Assembly (NCBI GenBank): GCA_914767715.1 | Contig: OU612070.1 | Coordinates: forward strand, 15,643,501-15,703,500 | Source of the DNA: Membranipora membranacea | Lineage: Eukaryota > Bryozoa > Gymnolaemata > Cheilostomatida > Membraniporidae | Reading direction: 5' to 3' | Length of the DNA stretch: 60,000 nucleotides | Shown: positions 44,835 through 56,849 of the stretch, piece after piece | Layout of the letters: each line of letters begins with the position of its first letter | Numbering within the stretch: position 1 is the first letter of the stretch | Program-made: the position numbers and the translations under genes | Notes under the pieces: generated by a model | Database searches by the model: none | What the model was told of the DNA's origin: nothing | The model's input: the letters and a program-made list of their open reading frames with translations, nothing else

Positions 44835-46155
44835 GGTCTGCTCAGCTGAAAGTTGGCATTTTTATCTTTTCTTCTAGGGATGCATCTACCAAGTTCTGTG
44901 ATTGCTGAGAATAACTCTTGCTATGGACTGAAGCTGCCTCATGATCGATAGATTCTAGTCTATCTTGTGCAGAAGGTTACAACAGACTCTCCAATCAACA
45001 TGAATTGTGTCTTCGAGCCGAAAGACACAGCCATCAAGCTGGTACTAGCTGGTACCTTCGTAGAAATGATAGAGAGCTTTTCAAAGTGAATGTAGTCTAT
45101 CGATAAATTTCAGATTGTGAAATGTCAAACTTTTCCTCCTGCCAAAATTCAACTCATCTAATGTAGGTCAGTTTTATTTCATAAACACCAAAGTGAATCA
45201 AGGTTTAATCTTGCTAAATACAAAGTTACAGATGTATGTATGCTTATAAACTACCCCTGATTTTAGTAAAACATTGGCTGATATTACGCATCTACACTAT
45301 CAATTCCTGAAACAATGAATTGTTTTATAAATATCTACCAACTACATTGTTGGACTCACTTGTGCTTTTATAAAGGCTGATCGATATGATTATTGTGTGG
45401 CTTATGAAAATAAAATGTATAATTACTCAGTCTCATCACGCAATCTTGACTATGTGCTTAGATATTATAAGTTATAATTAGTTCATTTGCACTTCAATAG
45501 AGCAGAATGAAAAACCAAAAACACTCTTATGAATTGTTGTGACAAGGACCACCCTGCCTTTCCCGGAAAGTGATCTTTGGTGTCAAAGTGGGTGGCTATG
45601 CTCTACTGTATACGGTTCTGCTATGAAGGACTTGATCACCAATAGACTGATCTACATGTTTTCACAGATGTTTTCCTATGTTCTCCGATGACTTTTTTGC
45701 TACTACCATGAGAATCACCCAACGTCACCACTTGTAAGATATCAGGTTAACTATCGATGTGTAAACACCCGGGTTGCTATTGCATATATTATATGGCTTT
45801 ACTCTCAATGTATATTAGTGTCCTATATCTTCACTCTCAATGTATAATATGCCCATAAAAGCATTTCTCCTCAATAAAACTTGCCTCTATCAAAATCTGC
45901 ATTTCAGAAATAGTAACTAGCATGGGGATTTTGTTTGACAAATCATCGTATTAGAGTTATCTTCTCCTGTATATTCATGTACATATTTCACTGAAGATTT
46001 CACTGGATTTCCGCTTTACATAAATAGTGCTACAGCTGTCCTACAACACATTATTTCTAACCCAGATTGCCCATACACATAGCCTATGAGATGGTTTCAT
46101 AGAACACATATCAATTTCTTTTCTTACAGGCCACATTAAGTGGTAAAAAAGCTAA
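44835..46155. other. No gene seen
   Basis: AT-rich stretch with a short near-repeat of ACTCTCAATGTATA (45800-45850). No exon is supported. Confidence 0.45.
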
Positions 46156-46161
46156 ATTTGA

Positions 46162-46510
46162 AATTTCCGCATTTTAGTCAATTTTGACTAAAATGCGGAA
46201 AAATGATTCTCAAGGTCACAAGTAGGTCACAAGTTGATTTCCGCATTTTAGTCAATCCCACACAGGATTGACTAAAATGCGGAAATACGCACTAAATTTC
46301 CGCAATATGCACGTGAATTTGCGTGATCGCGGATTTCCGCATTTTAGTGAACCCGTAAGGTTAATGTGAATAGAACTAAGCCATGATAGTAAATCATGCA
46401 TGCACCAATCTAGGCACTGTTGAGATAACCCACAATGCATTTCTTAGGAATTCCCAATGTGAGAAGTAAACATGATAGCCATCCAGGCAGGATCAATCAT
46501 TGAAGCACCA
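46162..46510. repeat. Repeat block with two perfect palindromes (copy 2)
   Basis: 46165-46200 and 46237-46286 are palindromes built from TTCCGCATTTTAGTCAA and its complement, with spacers of 2 and 6 bases; a further box (ATTTCCGCATTTTAGTGAA) is at 46333. 46370-46510 then matches 38330-38500. The order of box region and flank is reversed compared with copy 1. Confidence 0.82.
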
Positions 46511-46829
46511 TAATGTGCATCAAATGATGCACGTCTTAGGGATATTCGGAGGGAAGGTGGTAGGAAGCAAATTGGACACACGTAATAACATATGAAAATT
46601 CAATGTATATATTAAACAACATAACAAAATCAATTAGAACATAAAACACTAGAAAATCTATATATGCATAACATTAATTTGACAAAGTTGTTGAGCTACA
46701 AACAATGAAGCATTTGGCCAGGTTATTAAGGAGAGGGAGGTTAGCGTGTAATTCTATACATGTATTGTATAGTCTCTTCATACGATAGACTGATAGCTAT
46801 GGTTCAACAAATTCTTGTGATTCTTTCAG

Positions 46830-48498
46830 TCCCAAAAATCAGTAAAGAAAGCCAAGGCTGCAAACTGGTCGGCTGAACAAATGAAGGCGCTGGTTGATGG
46901 GTGTGTGGTCGATACCACACACTATTTGACGATTTTGCAGGGCGTGGAAAGGAGTAAGTTCAGTTAATTGTTGACCTTTTTTGAAGGTAGAAATTATAAT
47001 GTAGCAAGCAGTTAAAAATGGTGGTAGTAAAGGGATGAGAGCAGAATTTTTACATGTTTACCCAAGATAACAATGATAAACTTATGAAGCTAAACATCAA
47101 GAGAATAATCAATTTATCCCATTCTTACTGCCAAATTGCAAATTCTCTATAATTTTGACATTTCTAGATTCTCAGCGATGTTAATAATGCTGACTTAACC
47201 AACAGGAGGACTCTGGAGTCCTGTAAGGACAAATTCAGAAAGCTCAAGTCGGAAACTAAGAAGGCGGTGACTTCTCGTCGCCTAGCCCTGGGCAGGACTG
47301 GCAGTGGCCCACATCCTGCGCCTCTTCACTCGACTTTCGAGCAGATTGCTGCTGTAGTCCCCCAGGAGGCCCTACTAGGGATAGAGGAGGGACTCGACAC
47401 CAGGCATGATATTACTTCTTTGTATTGCCCTGAGATTTCATAAACCATGATTGGTTAATCAGTTCTTTGAAGCCTGTTCTTAGGGTCATTCTTTTGTAAT
47501 TTTGCCATCAAATGGCACAGGTACCTATAAACGGAATAATTATACCATTCAATGCGGGCTGTGAAATATACAGCGAAAATCAGTTTGTCAATTAACTCGG
47601 AGTTGTCCTCCTAAAATCAATGAGCAGGTAGGTGGGCTACAATTACCGGAGGCCATGCGATTAGAGCGGGAAGGTTAGCAATGGAAATTATAATTATGTT
47701 CCTGCTTTTAAGAAAACATATGCTACCTATAAAGCGACCAGCTGAGACGGTTCTGGATATTTTAACTCAACCTCTATCGGCCAATAACAAAACAACAGAT
47801 GCAGCTGATGCTGAAGTACAACAGACACCTGTATTGAAAAAGTGAGCCTTTAACCGAATATCGTGCATCTTCAAAACTATTCCATATGCATGAGAACACG
47901 TCACAGAGTTCTCAATTTACATTTGCTGGACATTATGTAACAACGATGTACACACTCAAATACCATTTGGAATAAACACTATAAGGATTTACCCAACATC
48001 TTTTTATGAAATGATACGTTTTCTAGACAAAAAAAGACACCCACAGCAAACCGAGAAAAAACGAAAACACAGACTAGTAAATCTTCCACCGCACCTGCTG
48101 CCCTATTACAAGTTGATAAGTGCGTTTTAGCATTAATTTATCTCCCAAAGTTTCAAATAGGAGGTCATATCTGAATCTCAGTCAAGTCAGTTCACATATT
48201 CTCAATTTTTTTAAAACAAACATGTTTGTTGCTAGGAAATCGAGCCTACAGCCAGCCTTCCCCAAAATTTACGCGAGAGATGAGTCCAGCACACCTTATT
48301 TGGTAGTAGATACCGATACTACGTTGTTTCAATTTCAGCGGAGATGGCGAAGAAGTGGAGCTAGATGTTAACCACGCCATGTACGAGCTTCTTCTTAAAC
48401 AGAACCAAATCTTAAATAACCAGACATTAGTTCTCGTTGAGCTTAATAACAACCTACACAGCATTGCCGGCTCCCTTGAAAAACTTGGCAATAAATGA
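46830..48498 (+). CDS. Myb/SANT-like DNA-binding protein of a Harbinger element
   Basis: Exons at 46830-46953, about 47168-47403 (or to 47421), 47713-47840, 48027-48119 and 48339-48498. The first two carry the domain: NWSAEQMKALVDGC, then ILSDVNNADLTNRRTLESC, KDKFRKLKSETKKAVTSRR and TGSGPHPAPL. This matches the Myb/SANT-like family that helps Harbinger nucleases reach DNA. Exons 3-5 join in perfect phase and end with a helical tail (ELLLKQNQILNNQTLVLVEL), likely a coiled coil, before TGA. Between exons 1 and 2 the best splice sites differ by one base in phase, so either a site is missed or the copy is damaged. The true start lies upstream, before the acceptor at 46829. Confidence 0.75.
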
Positions 48499-48734
48499 CA
48501 ATAACAATATCGTAATGACATTAATTAACATTTTTACCCTACCTCATAGGTTCACTTCCTTAAATTAATCTTCTCTTCCTTGTTTACTTTCAGCTTGGTT
48601 CATATTGTTGTCTATCCCTCTTGCCCTCTAGTTCACTGCTTCAATTGTTTTTTTCTAAAAAATTAAATTATCATTGCAAATTGGCTAACCATATTAACAT
48701 TGATTTTGCCTGAATTTGAATTCAACTGCTGTAT

Positions 48735-49150
48735 TGTAGAGTGAGGACGAGTATCATTTGCAAGCAAATGGGATGAAACTTGATCTTATTATCCTCCCAG
48801 GTGGGATTATCCTCACCGTTTCAAAGGGATAAACAAATCAACAGACAGCTTTTGGATAGGGGAGTTTCCAGTTGTGAGGGGCTTCCAAACGAGCAAGCAT
48901 GCAACCAATATTATCAAGCAAGCTTATGGGATAAAGCTTGATTGTATTAGCCCTAATCCAGGGAGTTTGGTACCAAACTCCCTGCTTTAACCTGGCAAGG
49001 GATGGGAATGACCTGACCATGTCAGCAAAACATCAGCAGCTGGACAGTCCTTTTGATACGAGACTTTCCAGTTTGTGAGGCACTTTCAAGCAACAGCTGC
49101 AAGCCAATGGGATGAAGCTTGATCATATTATCCTCAATCCTTGGAAGGGG
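48735..49150. repeat. Degenerate tandem repeat, ~170 bp period
   Basis: The phrase CAAATGGGATGAAACTTGAT returns in altered form near 48925 and 49100, and GGGGAGTTTCCAGTTGTGAG near 48858 returns near 49065. No coding content; ORF 48838-49020 (-) is incidental. Confidence 0.65.
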
Positions 49151-49162
49151 TGGGAAAAAGCA

Positions 49163-49299
49163 CCCTACTGACCTTAATATTTCGCAGGCTCCTAATTCGC
49201 GGAGGGCACAACTCCAACCTTTTTTACTAGTCTTAATAATCCACGGATTTCAGGCCCGCGAATTTGAGAGGATAACTTGAAAACATAAGGTCAGTAGGG
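49163..49299. mobile_element. MITE with CCCTACTGACCTTA ends
   Basis: CCCTACTGACCTTA at the left and TAAGGTCAGTAGGG at the right, with inner words TAATTCGCGG and CCGCGAATT forming a second stem. It lies in the spacer between the two Harbinger genes. Confidence 0.75.
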
Positions 49300-49402
49300 T
49301 ATGTCAAAGGGATAACCAATCTACAGACAGATGGCAACTCAGTCCTGCAGCTTCAGTACAAAAGCTAATCTTTATCTCACAATCTTTTTATTTATTTTAC
49401 AG

Positions 49403-51432
49403 ATGGCTCACTTCATGATACTCAGGAATTTGCAAGGCAATGCAGAGCAGCCAGAGCGCCGACCCAACCAAGTAAATCAAATCAGGTTATTTAGACCAAG
49501 GGTGAATGAATTGGACATTGTTAGCCCCAGAGAATTTTTTCAGGCAACGCGCCTCTATCCATACCAATATAGAGAAATTCACTCAATGCTAGAGCCATAC
49601 TTGACACCAACGATCCCAACTAACAAGGCGATATCATCCAACACCAGACTTCAGGCAGCTCTGTGCTATCTAGCCTCAGGAGACAACTTAAGGTCAAGTG
49701 CGAGAGGGCATGTCCAACGCCAGTCAGTCACGGCCCTTGAATTCAACACTGAAAGCTATAATCGCCGAGGTTAATATTAGTGTTAAGAAAAGCAAAATAC
49801 AACCACTGTTCACATCTAAGTATTCAATAGCAATGGACAAAACAACTAAATTTACAAGGACACTATTGAAGGATATAACTAATTTAGACACTATTGAAGG
49901 ATATAACTAATTAAGAAGGCGCTTGAGTATATTATCTCCCCTGTTACAGATTGACTAACATTCGTACCGTAAATTACTTCAGGTGTTGTGTCATAAGTTA
50001 AACCTGACAAAATGTTTCCTTGTTTGTAGCTCAACAATTTTATCAGGTATCCCACCCCAGTGGAATGTAGACAGTATATGCGTGAGAATGAAGAGGTGGC
50101 GGGATTCCCCGGGGTGCTTGGTATGATCGATGGTACACACATCAAGATTGGGAGGATACCCGCCACACTTACACATGTTTATAATCACAGACAAAACTCA
50201 AAGTTAGTACATAACTAGTATGAAAATACCTATGTCATCGAGCCGTAGAGTATAGATTGCAGCTGATAAATTTCACTCAATCGTCGCCAGAATCATAAAC
50301 ATGACCATCTTGTGTCTTGGCTGAGCTGCAGATGTTGTTGCAGGTTGTGGCTGCAGAGAGTGGACTCATAGATATCCCATGGACTATCCTCCAACTAATA
50401 TGATTGACTACAAATATAATAATAAAAACAATCCCCTTCATTTTAGATATACAACTCTCAGCATCATGGCAGTTTGCAATTCAGAAAGACTTTTCTGGAA
50501 CGTGCTGGCCAAGTATCCAGGGGCACATCATGATAACTTCGTGTTTAGCCAATCTCAACTATACAGAGACATGGAGAATCAGCGGCTGCAAGGTATTCTC
50601 TTGGGTGAGCATAATAAGACATTAGTTCATTCCAGGTGGCGAATCAAAAATCGATCCTTGTGTAGCCAGTATATTGTCATTAAAAACTTTGGATCAATAC
50701 TTAATCATTACAGATGCATCCCTATGATATGGACAAATAGAATGCTGGGAAAGCCATCATGATAGCAAATTGTGTTCACCTTTTGTTTGCAGAGTGTGAT
50801 ACTGTATCATTGTTGTAGGTGACAGCGGTTACGGTATCAAACCATGGATCATGACTACATTCCTGAACCCGATAGCAGCCCACCAGATTGAATATAACAG
50901 GGCCCACAAGAAGGCCAGGTTTTTGGTGGAGAATGCCTGCGGTGACCTCAAAAATAGATGGCGCTGTCCCCATAGACGAGGTACATAGCGTCTTCCCCTG
51001 AAAATATCAATTGAGTAAATTCATTTCACAGAAAAATAACTATATGAGGTGATGTAATCATTAAAGTGCTAAGAGACAATCACCAAGACATGCATCTAGA
51101 TTCAAGTTCATAGCTACCTTGAGATGACAGAAAATTACCAACTTAGATTGACAAAAATGCTCTTTTAGCGTTGCGGGCTTTCAGCCTTTAGCAAGGTCCT
51201 TACAGCTTCATTGATTTTATTTTAGGAGGAGAGCTCTATTTTGAGCCAGCGAAATGTTGTCGGGTGGTTATTGCATGCTTTGCTCTGCACAACTTTTGTG
51301 TGCGAGCTGGTGTGCCACTCCCGGTCATGAGGTTGATGTACAGGCTCTACCGGAGCGAGTAGAGGGTGGGGCGGTTGAGGATCAACCTGGAGGTGCACAT
51401 GTACGGGAGAGAATAACCCTGCAACATTTCAG
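49403..51432 (+). pseudogene. HARBI1-like DDE nuclease of a Harbinger element, frameshifted
   Basis: Exons 49403-49769, 50030-50202, 50447-50604, 50819-50980 and 51226-51432; introns are GT/AG with agreeing phases. The start follows a TTTTACAG acceptor. Family marks in order: FFQATRLYPYQYREIHSML, ALCYLASGDN, VLGMIDGTHIKI (first Asp), YNHRQNSK, MAVCNSERLFWNVLAKYPG then HHDN (second Asp), GDSGYGIKPWI, NPIAAHQIEYNRAHKKAR, FLVENACGDLKNRWRC (Glu), GELYFEPAKCCRVVIACFAL then HNF. All three catalytic acids are present. Two frame slips are needed, near 49690 and near 51325 before the end VRERITLQHFS, so this copy is probably inactive unless they are sequencing errors. These nucleases cut and paste the element together with the Myb-like partner. 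Confidence 0.85.
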
Positions 51433-51439
51433 TTAACTT

Positions 51440-53060
51440 TTTATTGTCACATTGTTCTTTTTCAGTAAATAATCCATATTTGTATTGCTCGAGTCATAAA
51501 AAAATATATTCATCACTACCTATTTCACAGCCTATGATCTATATCTCTTTCAACATTCCCTGTCAACCCTTGTGTAGTTAGCTGTTTGATTGAATGTGGT
51601 TACGACTCACATACAAACATTGATTGGTATACACAAGTTGCAATGACTGATGATGATGTAATAATAATAATAATAAATTGATATCATTATTTAATATTCA
51701 AACCATGTTGATGTCTTGACTCATATATTTTGAGTCAAATAATTGATCAAAAGCCTTTGTGTTTAATGGTTTTCAATGACGAGTTCATTTGAATGACAAT
51801 GTATTACATTCTAATTACACAGTAACTTCCAAGCACTGACTCACTTAGGTTTTTCACAGCTGCCATCTGCTGGCCATGCAGCTTGGAAAGGCTGAGACAC
51901 TTGGATCAAAAAAGCTTGTTCTGTGATTAGTCTATGTGTAAATATTTTGCAGGGTTGCCTACTAATTTGAGCCATAATGGATATGGTAATCTGCAGAAAA
52001 TAAACATCCATGACTTGGAAGGAGACAGAATTGGAAAATGCGAGCACACAGAAGAAGTTCAGTACAACGAGCAAGGGTAAGAACTTGTTCTTGACTGGAT
52101 CGTTCCAGGTTCTTTGTAATTTGAATTAGCGCATGCCCTGTTTGTAATGATTATGCAATTTCCACCAAGATTTGCAAGCAAACAGACCCACAGATAAGCA
52201 AATTAGTGTTATTTAGACTCTTGTCTTGACCGTGGCCAATTCTGCAATAAGTTTCCTTAAGCACTTGCCATACATATGTGCAATTGTGAATCGATGATTT
52301 ATTTTAAAAGACGAATCAAGTTGCAACATGAGATTCCTCATTACAGATACGCAGCTTGACTTGGAAACAAGAAAGGTAATGTGGGAGAAAGGGTTTATGG
52401 GAGCAATAAACATGGCCTCGACATCAGTTAGAAAGCTTTCATGTCAAACTCAACCGTAATGCACCCAAAATGGATGGGTGTTCCTACCCCGGAATGCTTT
52501 CACGGTAAGAACAATACAGACTGGTGTGCTAACTATACACACTAGGTTACACACATGGTCGGTCTGCATGGGGATTACAACAGGGATATTTTTTCTATAA
52601 TAGTTGTGTGTCCTGTGCAATATGTTGTAACAAATCTAAGGAATACCAAGTAAGTAAGCCAACTGGTCAATCATGATTAATCACAAAGTGTCAAACATCA
52701 GTCCACCATTCCACTGCCATAAGTAAAGTAAAGCAATAAGGAGTATGTAAAAATTATAGAGACCCCTAGTGACTTACATGACCCAACTACACTGCAATAC
52801 ACAGGCCCACAGGCATACAGCTTTTTAGTAGTTGACTTTGATTGGGGATCAATTTTGTGATTGATTTCGCAACATGAAACCTGTCTGTACAAGTGCTTAG
52901 TGGTCTTTTAACATGAAAAATAATAAGATATTTCCAGCAATTACTGTGAAATTCACACGCTTGGATGTTTCATAAATGATCTCTGATAAATCTATACTTA
53001 TTTTTAGAAGCCAGCTGACCATTTTACACCATAACGAAAATTGCCAGCGGTCGGTAAAGA
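51440..53060. other. No gene seen
   Basis: Includes a (TAA)n microsatellite (about 51658-51677). ORFs on the minus strand here have no motif or splice support. Confidence 0.45.
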
Positions 53061-53063
53061 TGA

Positions 53064-53839
53064 TGGCAAGTGATCCTAGCAAAACAAGGAAAATGATACA
53101 CAGCTCGAAAGCCACCAAACCAAACCCGACAGTTCAGTTAGTAAGAGAGGATGCCACATACAGTGAGTCAAAATTCATTAATAAATGATGAAATAATGGT
53201 AAATTAAAAGTTTCCCATGATAACAACAGTTCGAGTTGCAGAAACATCCAAAACATAATGTTGTATTATTAATAATTTTGAGGAGCCACAACTTCCAAAT
53301 ATCATAACCAGCCGACATCAAGTGCTCGGACTGCAAACTGGTGTAGTAAGTCAGCAAACATTGATAACCTACTACAGTCTTGACTTTACAAGAAGTTAAT
53401 TAATTGCATATAATTGTTAAATGTTACATAGATGACATGTACAAATGTCTGGATAGTTATGTAAAAAACAGAACACGGCCTCTCCTCAATGATATTGAGC
53501 CTCCAACACTTGCACCGAAAGGACCTCAATATGATTCCATCGAAGAAGTGGAGGCTGAAATGGAAAAAAAAAGACGGGGTGGGTTTGCGAAACCTCATCA
53601 CATTACACTAACACAAAGATCTGCAGAAAGCCGAGGGCGGAGCCGGGGGCCGCGGCACTATCTCTGGAGCAGCAGAGCAGTAGGCTACTCCAAAGCCTAA
53701 GAAACAACTTGATAGAGGGAGACCCAGCTCAGCTGCAGCAGATGACAATTTAAGTAATGTAATTGTTACCGCTAAAAAAGGCAAAGGCAAGGGGAAAGCA
53801 CTGATGAAGGGCAAATCCCTGTCAAAGAAATCATTGTGA
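53064..53839 (+). CDS. Exons of an unrecognised basic protein (probably transposon-borne)
   Basis: An exon from 53062/53065 (MMASDPSKTRKMIHSSKA, then PTVQLVREDATY) ends at a GTGAGT donor (53163) and joins in phase to an exon opening after an acceptor at about 53431 (DMYKCLDSYVKNRTRPL, IEPPTLAPKGPQYDSIEE, VEAEMEKKRRGGFAKPHH). Farther on, after a frame change or a missed intron near 53640-53690, a lysine-rich end with an AT-hook-like DRGRPSSAAADD and KKGKGKGKALMKGKSLSKK reaches a stop at 53839. I do not recognise the family. It may be the 5' part of the gene that ends in the SWIM exon at 55041, since two more phase-compatible exon-like pieces (about 54001-54056 and 54455-54516) lie between. Confidence 0.5.
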
Positions 53840-54000
53840 CAGTTCATTTTCATTTTGAAAACATAGTCAAGTCAATTTTTTATTTTTATTGCAATCAATT
53901 CGAATACGTAATAAATGTCAAAAACTGCAAAAGGATTTTGAAATATTTTGATGAAATAACTAGTTCCAAGTCAATCAATGCTGTAAATACATGTAAACAG

Positions 54001-54893
54001 AGGAGGCTCTGAATGGAAGGACTGTTCAGATTCAGAGGAAAATGAGCGGATATCAGGTTAGTGCAGGAAAGGTATTTACAATAAGTGTAAAGTAACACGA
54101 ATATGATATCGAATCAGTGAATCTACCTACTATCTAGACTGATAAGTGGAGAGGCAGACGGTGAGAGAAGCGAGAAGCGCTCCAGGAGGTGACCAGGAGG
54201 AATGCAAAACTATTTGACCAATATCGTGAAATATGTTTTTTTTATAGACCAGCCATGATGACCTTGGCTTATATAGCCGGACTTGACACCCTGTGGTGGC
54301 AATGGAAACTGGATTAATAATATAAGTCAGATTTACACTCATCTCCAGATTTGATGTAATATAATGATAAATCGTATACTTTTGCGTTGTTCATACCCAT
54401 GACTTCGTCATCTACGATATTAATTACAACAGTACTATTTCATTGCCTTTAAGGCGCTAATAAGAGACCGAGTGATCGGCTCGGAGATGGCCCATATACA
54501 ATGATGGTTGTAGAAGGTATGTCTAACGGTCTCAAGGAGTTCCATTTAATCAAATCAATGCACTATTACTCCAAACATGTTTTTGTCAGTTTTCATTTAT
54601 TATCATTATTGATCAAGGTAAAATATGCTGCATGGTGGAGAAAACGACTATTATAAACCAGGCTTCATTTGAAATTCAAATCCCTAACTGTTTATCAAGG
54701 CCTTCGATTGCCTAGTTTTTCCAGATGTGGACAATTGGACAAACCGCAAGTCAAACTTCTGGGGGAGAGTGATTTGGCAAACCTACTGCTGAGATATCAG
54801 AAATTCAGACTACAACTACTGATGAGGTACTCTGGCTGCCATTTCCACCATTACATGAACAGATTCCCTGATGCTATGGCCATCACTAACTAA
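54001..54893 (+). CDS. Exon-like pieces between the basic and SWIM segments
   Basis: 54001-54056 (GGSEWKDCSDSEENERIS) has an AG before it and GTTAGT after it; the next, near 54455-54516 (ANKRPSDR...), starts after TTTAAG and ends at GTATGT. An ORF at 54669-54893 (VYQGLRLPSFSRCGQLDK) may be another exon, but I could not fit its borders. Function unknown. Confidence 0.35.
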
Positions 54894-55040
54894 CACATGA
54901 CGTATTGATACATTCAAAGCTTCTTATAAACACAATTGGCAAGGGTGTTGTCCCTGTATATCTGAGAAAGTTGATAACATGCTGGTTGGTTCAAGTGAGT
55001 GGCCGTTTTACGGTAAAGGACTGGTCCAGTCGAATAGAGT

Positions 55041-55214
55041 ATGAAAAAGCCCCGGTATTCAATGTCTGGTAAAATTCAAGGTACTATTGTAACAGAAAGT
55101 AACTGTACTTGTCCGGCCGGCAAGAGGAAATGTCAACACAATGTAGCAATGCTATATCTACTAGGTGACCATCTCAAGCCTGGTCAGGAGAAGATTGCAG
55201 AGCCCTTAGTTTGA
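55041..55214 (+). CDS. SWIM zinc-finger segment
   Basis: A 57-codon stretch contains NCTCPAGKRKCQHNVAMLYL, a CxC...CxH pattern with the spacing of SWIM zinc fingers, then GDHLKPGQEKIAEPLV and a stop. SWIM fingers bind DNA or protein and in animals often occur in Mutator-type transposases and in transposon-linked proteins with a YqaJ-type nuclease. No nuclease domain was seen next to it. It is most likely one exon or a remnant of a larger mobile-element gene; the upstream join is unresolved. Confidence 0.6.
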   Translation: MKKPRYSMSGKIQGTIVTESNCTCPAGKRKCQHNVAMLYLLGDHLKPGQEKIAEPLV

Positions 55215-55334
55215 ACAGCATAGCCGCGTCAGTGGGGACAAGCTGATGCTGATCTTGCTAATTCTATAACGTATACAACGTATAATATGAATGATGACTA
55301 CCAGAGTTATCATCGTATTAATTTTTGTTGTTGT

Positions 55335-55968
55335 AGATGTGATAGTATGAAATATGGATCATACATAGGCCACCTCGTTCGTAACAGCTTTGAGTGCAAC
55401 ACCACCAAAGCCCTCAACATCAACTCGATCAACTTCAACGATGGATATCTCAACGCCATCTACCTCAGCGTCAATATCAGCCATCAAGTCGGTTACTCCT
55501 CAGAACGATCCTAGCTCAGTGCCTATTACAAGTAAGTTTAATCAGGATTGTCAGCATTCTTATATGCTGATAACAATGATTGAGAAACAATCAAGTATCA
55601 TAAGGGAACCACATCCATCCTTGTATTGAGAGAGTTATCGGTATAATGTGAGACATAAAACGTAGTAGACCAAATTGTGCGTTATTGTAGCCAACACAAG
55701 TTGCAGGCCAAAGTTTATGTCAATTGTCTCCCTCTGATAATTTTTTTCATTATTTTGCTACCTTTACAGATTATGTACAAGACTTGTTTTCCGAGCTTAA
55801 GTGTCATGTCACTAACAAAACCACACCAGAATGGGACACCTGACAGCCTCCTACACAGGCATCGGCCGGCCCAAGCTATGGCAGCTTGGAGGAGCTGATC
55901 CAGAAGAGGCAGACTAGAGGTCTTAAACTGAAGCCTCACTACCTGCGTATAGAGCACTATAGCTAAAC
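55335..55968 (+). CDS. Further exon-like segments after the SWIM finger
   Basis: 55390-55533 reads SATPPKPSTSTRSTSTMDIS then PSTSASISAIKSVTPQ, a Ser/Thr/Pro-rich linker, to a GTAAGT donor. After an acceptor near 55770, YVQDLFSELKCHVTNKTTP and, in another frame, ASAGPSYGSLEELIQKRQTR and KPHYLRIEHYS to a stop at 55968. Frame differences leave the joining uncertain; decay is possible. Confidence 0.35.
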
Positions 55969-55969
55969 T

Positions 55970-56750
55970 TTATTGTAACATGCTTGTAGTATCGTTGACA
56001 AATCTCAAAAACAAAAATATATAAATATAAAATATAGTATAATAACTCCTGTTTAGAGCTATGGTTTAAGATTTCAATACTGTTTGGAATAAACAAGCAT
56101 GTTGAGAGTGGGTATGGATCATGGATCAATGACATGTATATGCAATGGAAAGAAATCAATTTTTAGCCAGACCAGATTATATGTTCACATAGGATTATCA
56201 AAGAGAGTATGAATGTTTTTAATGTTCCATCGTCGTGTGCTTTTCAAACTGTTGCTTTTAAACAGACATACCCACATACATGACTGATCGTTGATGGGAC
56301 TGTGTGCCCGATATACAAGCCATAGAAGCCACTAGCTCAACAGCTAGTGACAGTCTTACATGCAGCATCAGTCCTGCCACCAGGACTATAGGAATGCAGG
56401 TTGAATAAAAATACGAGCACACATATTCAAAACGAATCTGTGCTGGTATATTATGTCATCGTCTTCAGAAAAAAAATTACACAAACCTGCAGACTATTGA
56501 TATTTATCTCACTGTTCTTTTACGATCTGTTTTGTGTTCTTTTTGTATCATGGATGATGATTTGGAATTTGCTTATGGATTATCTTCTTCACAATGGCTA
56601 TGACTCTTCTGAACCAATGGAAGAGAGATGCAAGGGGACACAGAATGAGGTGGGGTGGGTTCAGCCCATCAACCAAGTGAATATAGAAGGTATATTGACA
56701 TTTTTGACAATAATTAATTATATATTGATGTGATACTTATTCAAGTGAGG
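55970..56750. other. No gene supported
   Basis: The ORF at 56401-56733 is mostly a hydrophobic AT-rich read-through without a start context. Its alternate frame MDDDLEFAYGLSSSQW (56551) resembles the opening style of the ORF at 14308 and may be a transposase start. Confidence 0.35.
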
Positions 56751-56849
56751 CCGGTAATTGAGAAAACAGATAGGCCATTCCAGCCGACCAAGACTGTGTA
56801 CCACTACTTTATCTGGCAAATGATGATGCCATTAAATAGTTGGTACTGT

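Larger units (their letters stand above)
46830..51435 (+). mobile_element. PIF/Harbinger-type DNA transposon body
   Basis: Two co-oriented genes, a Myb/SANT-like DNA-binding protein and a HARBI1-like DDE nuclease, follow each other, the typical gene pair of Harbinger transposons. I could not find matching terminal inverted repeats or a 3-bp target duplication, so the outer borders are unknown. The spacer 48500-49300 holds other repeats. Confidence 0.78.

Noticed and set aside
56401-56733. 110-codon hydrophobic ORF as a membrane protein
   Set aside because: AT-rich read-through; a transposase-like start lies in another frame.
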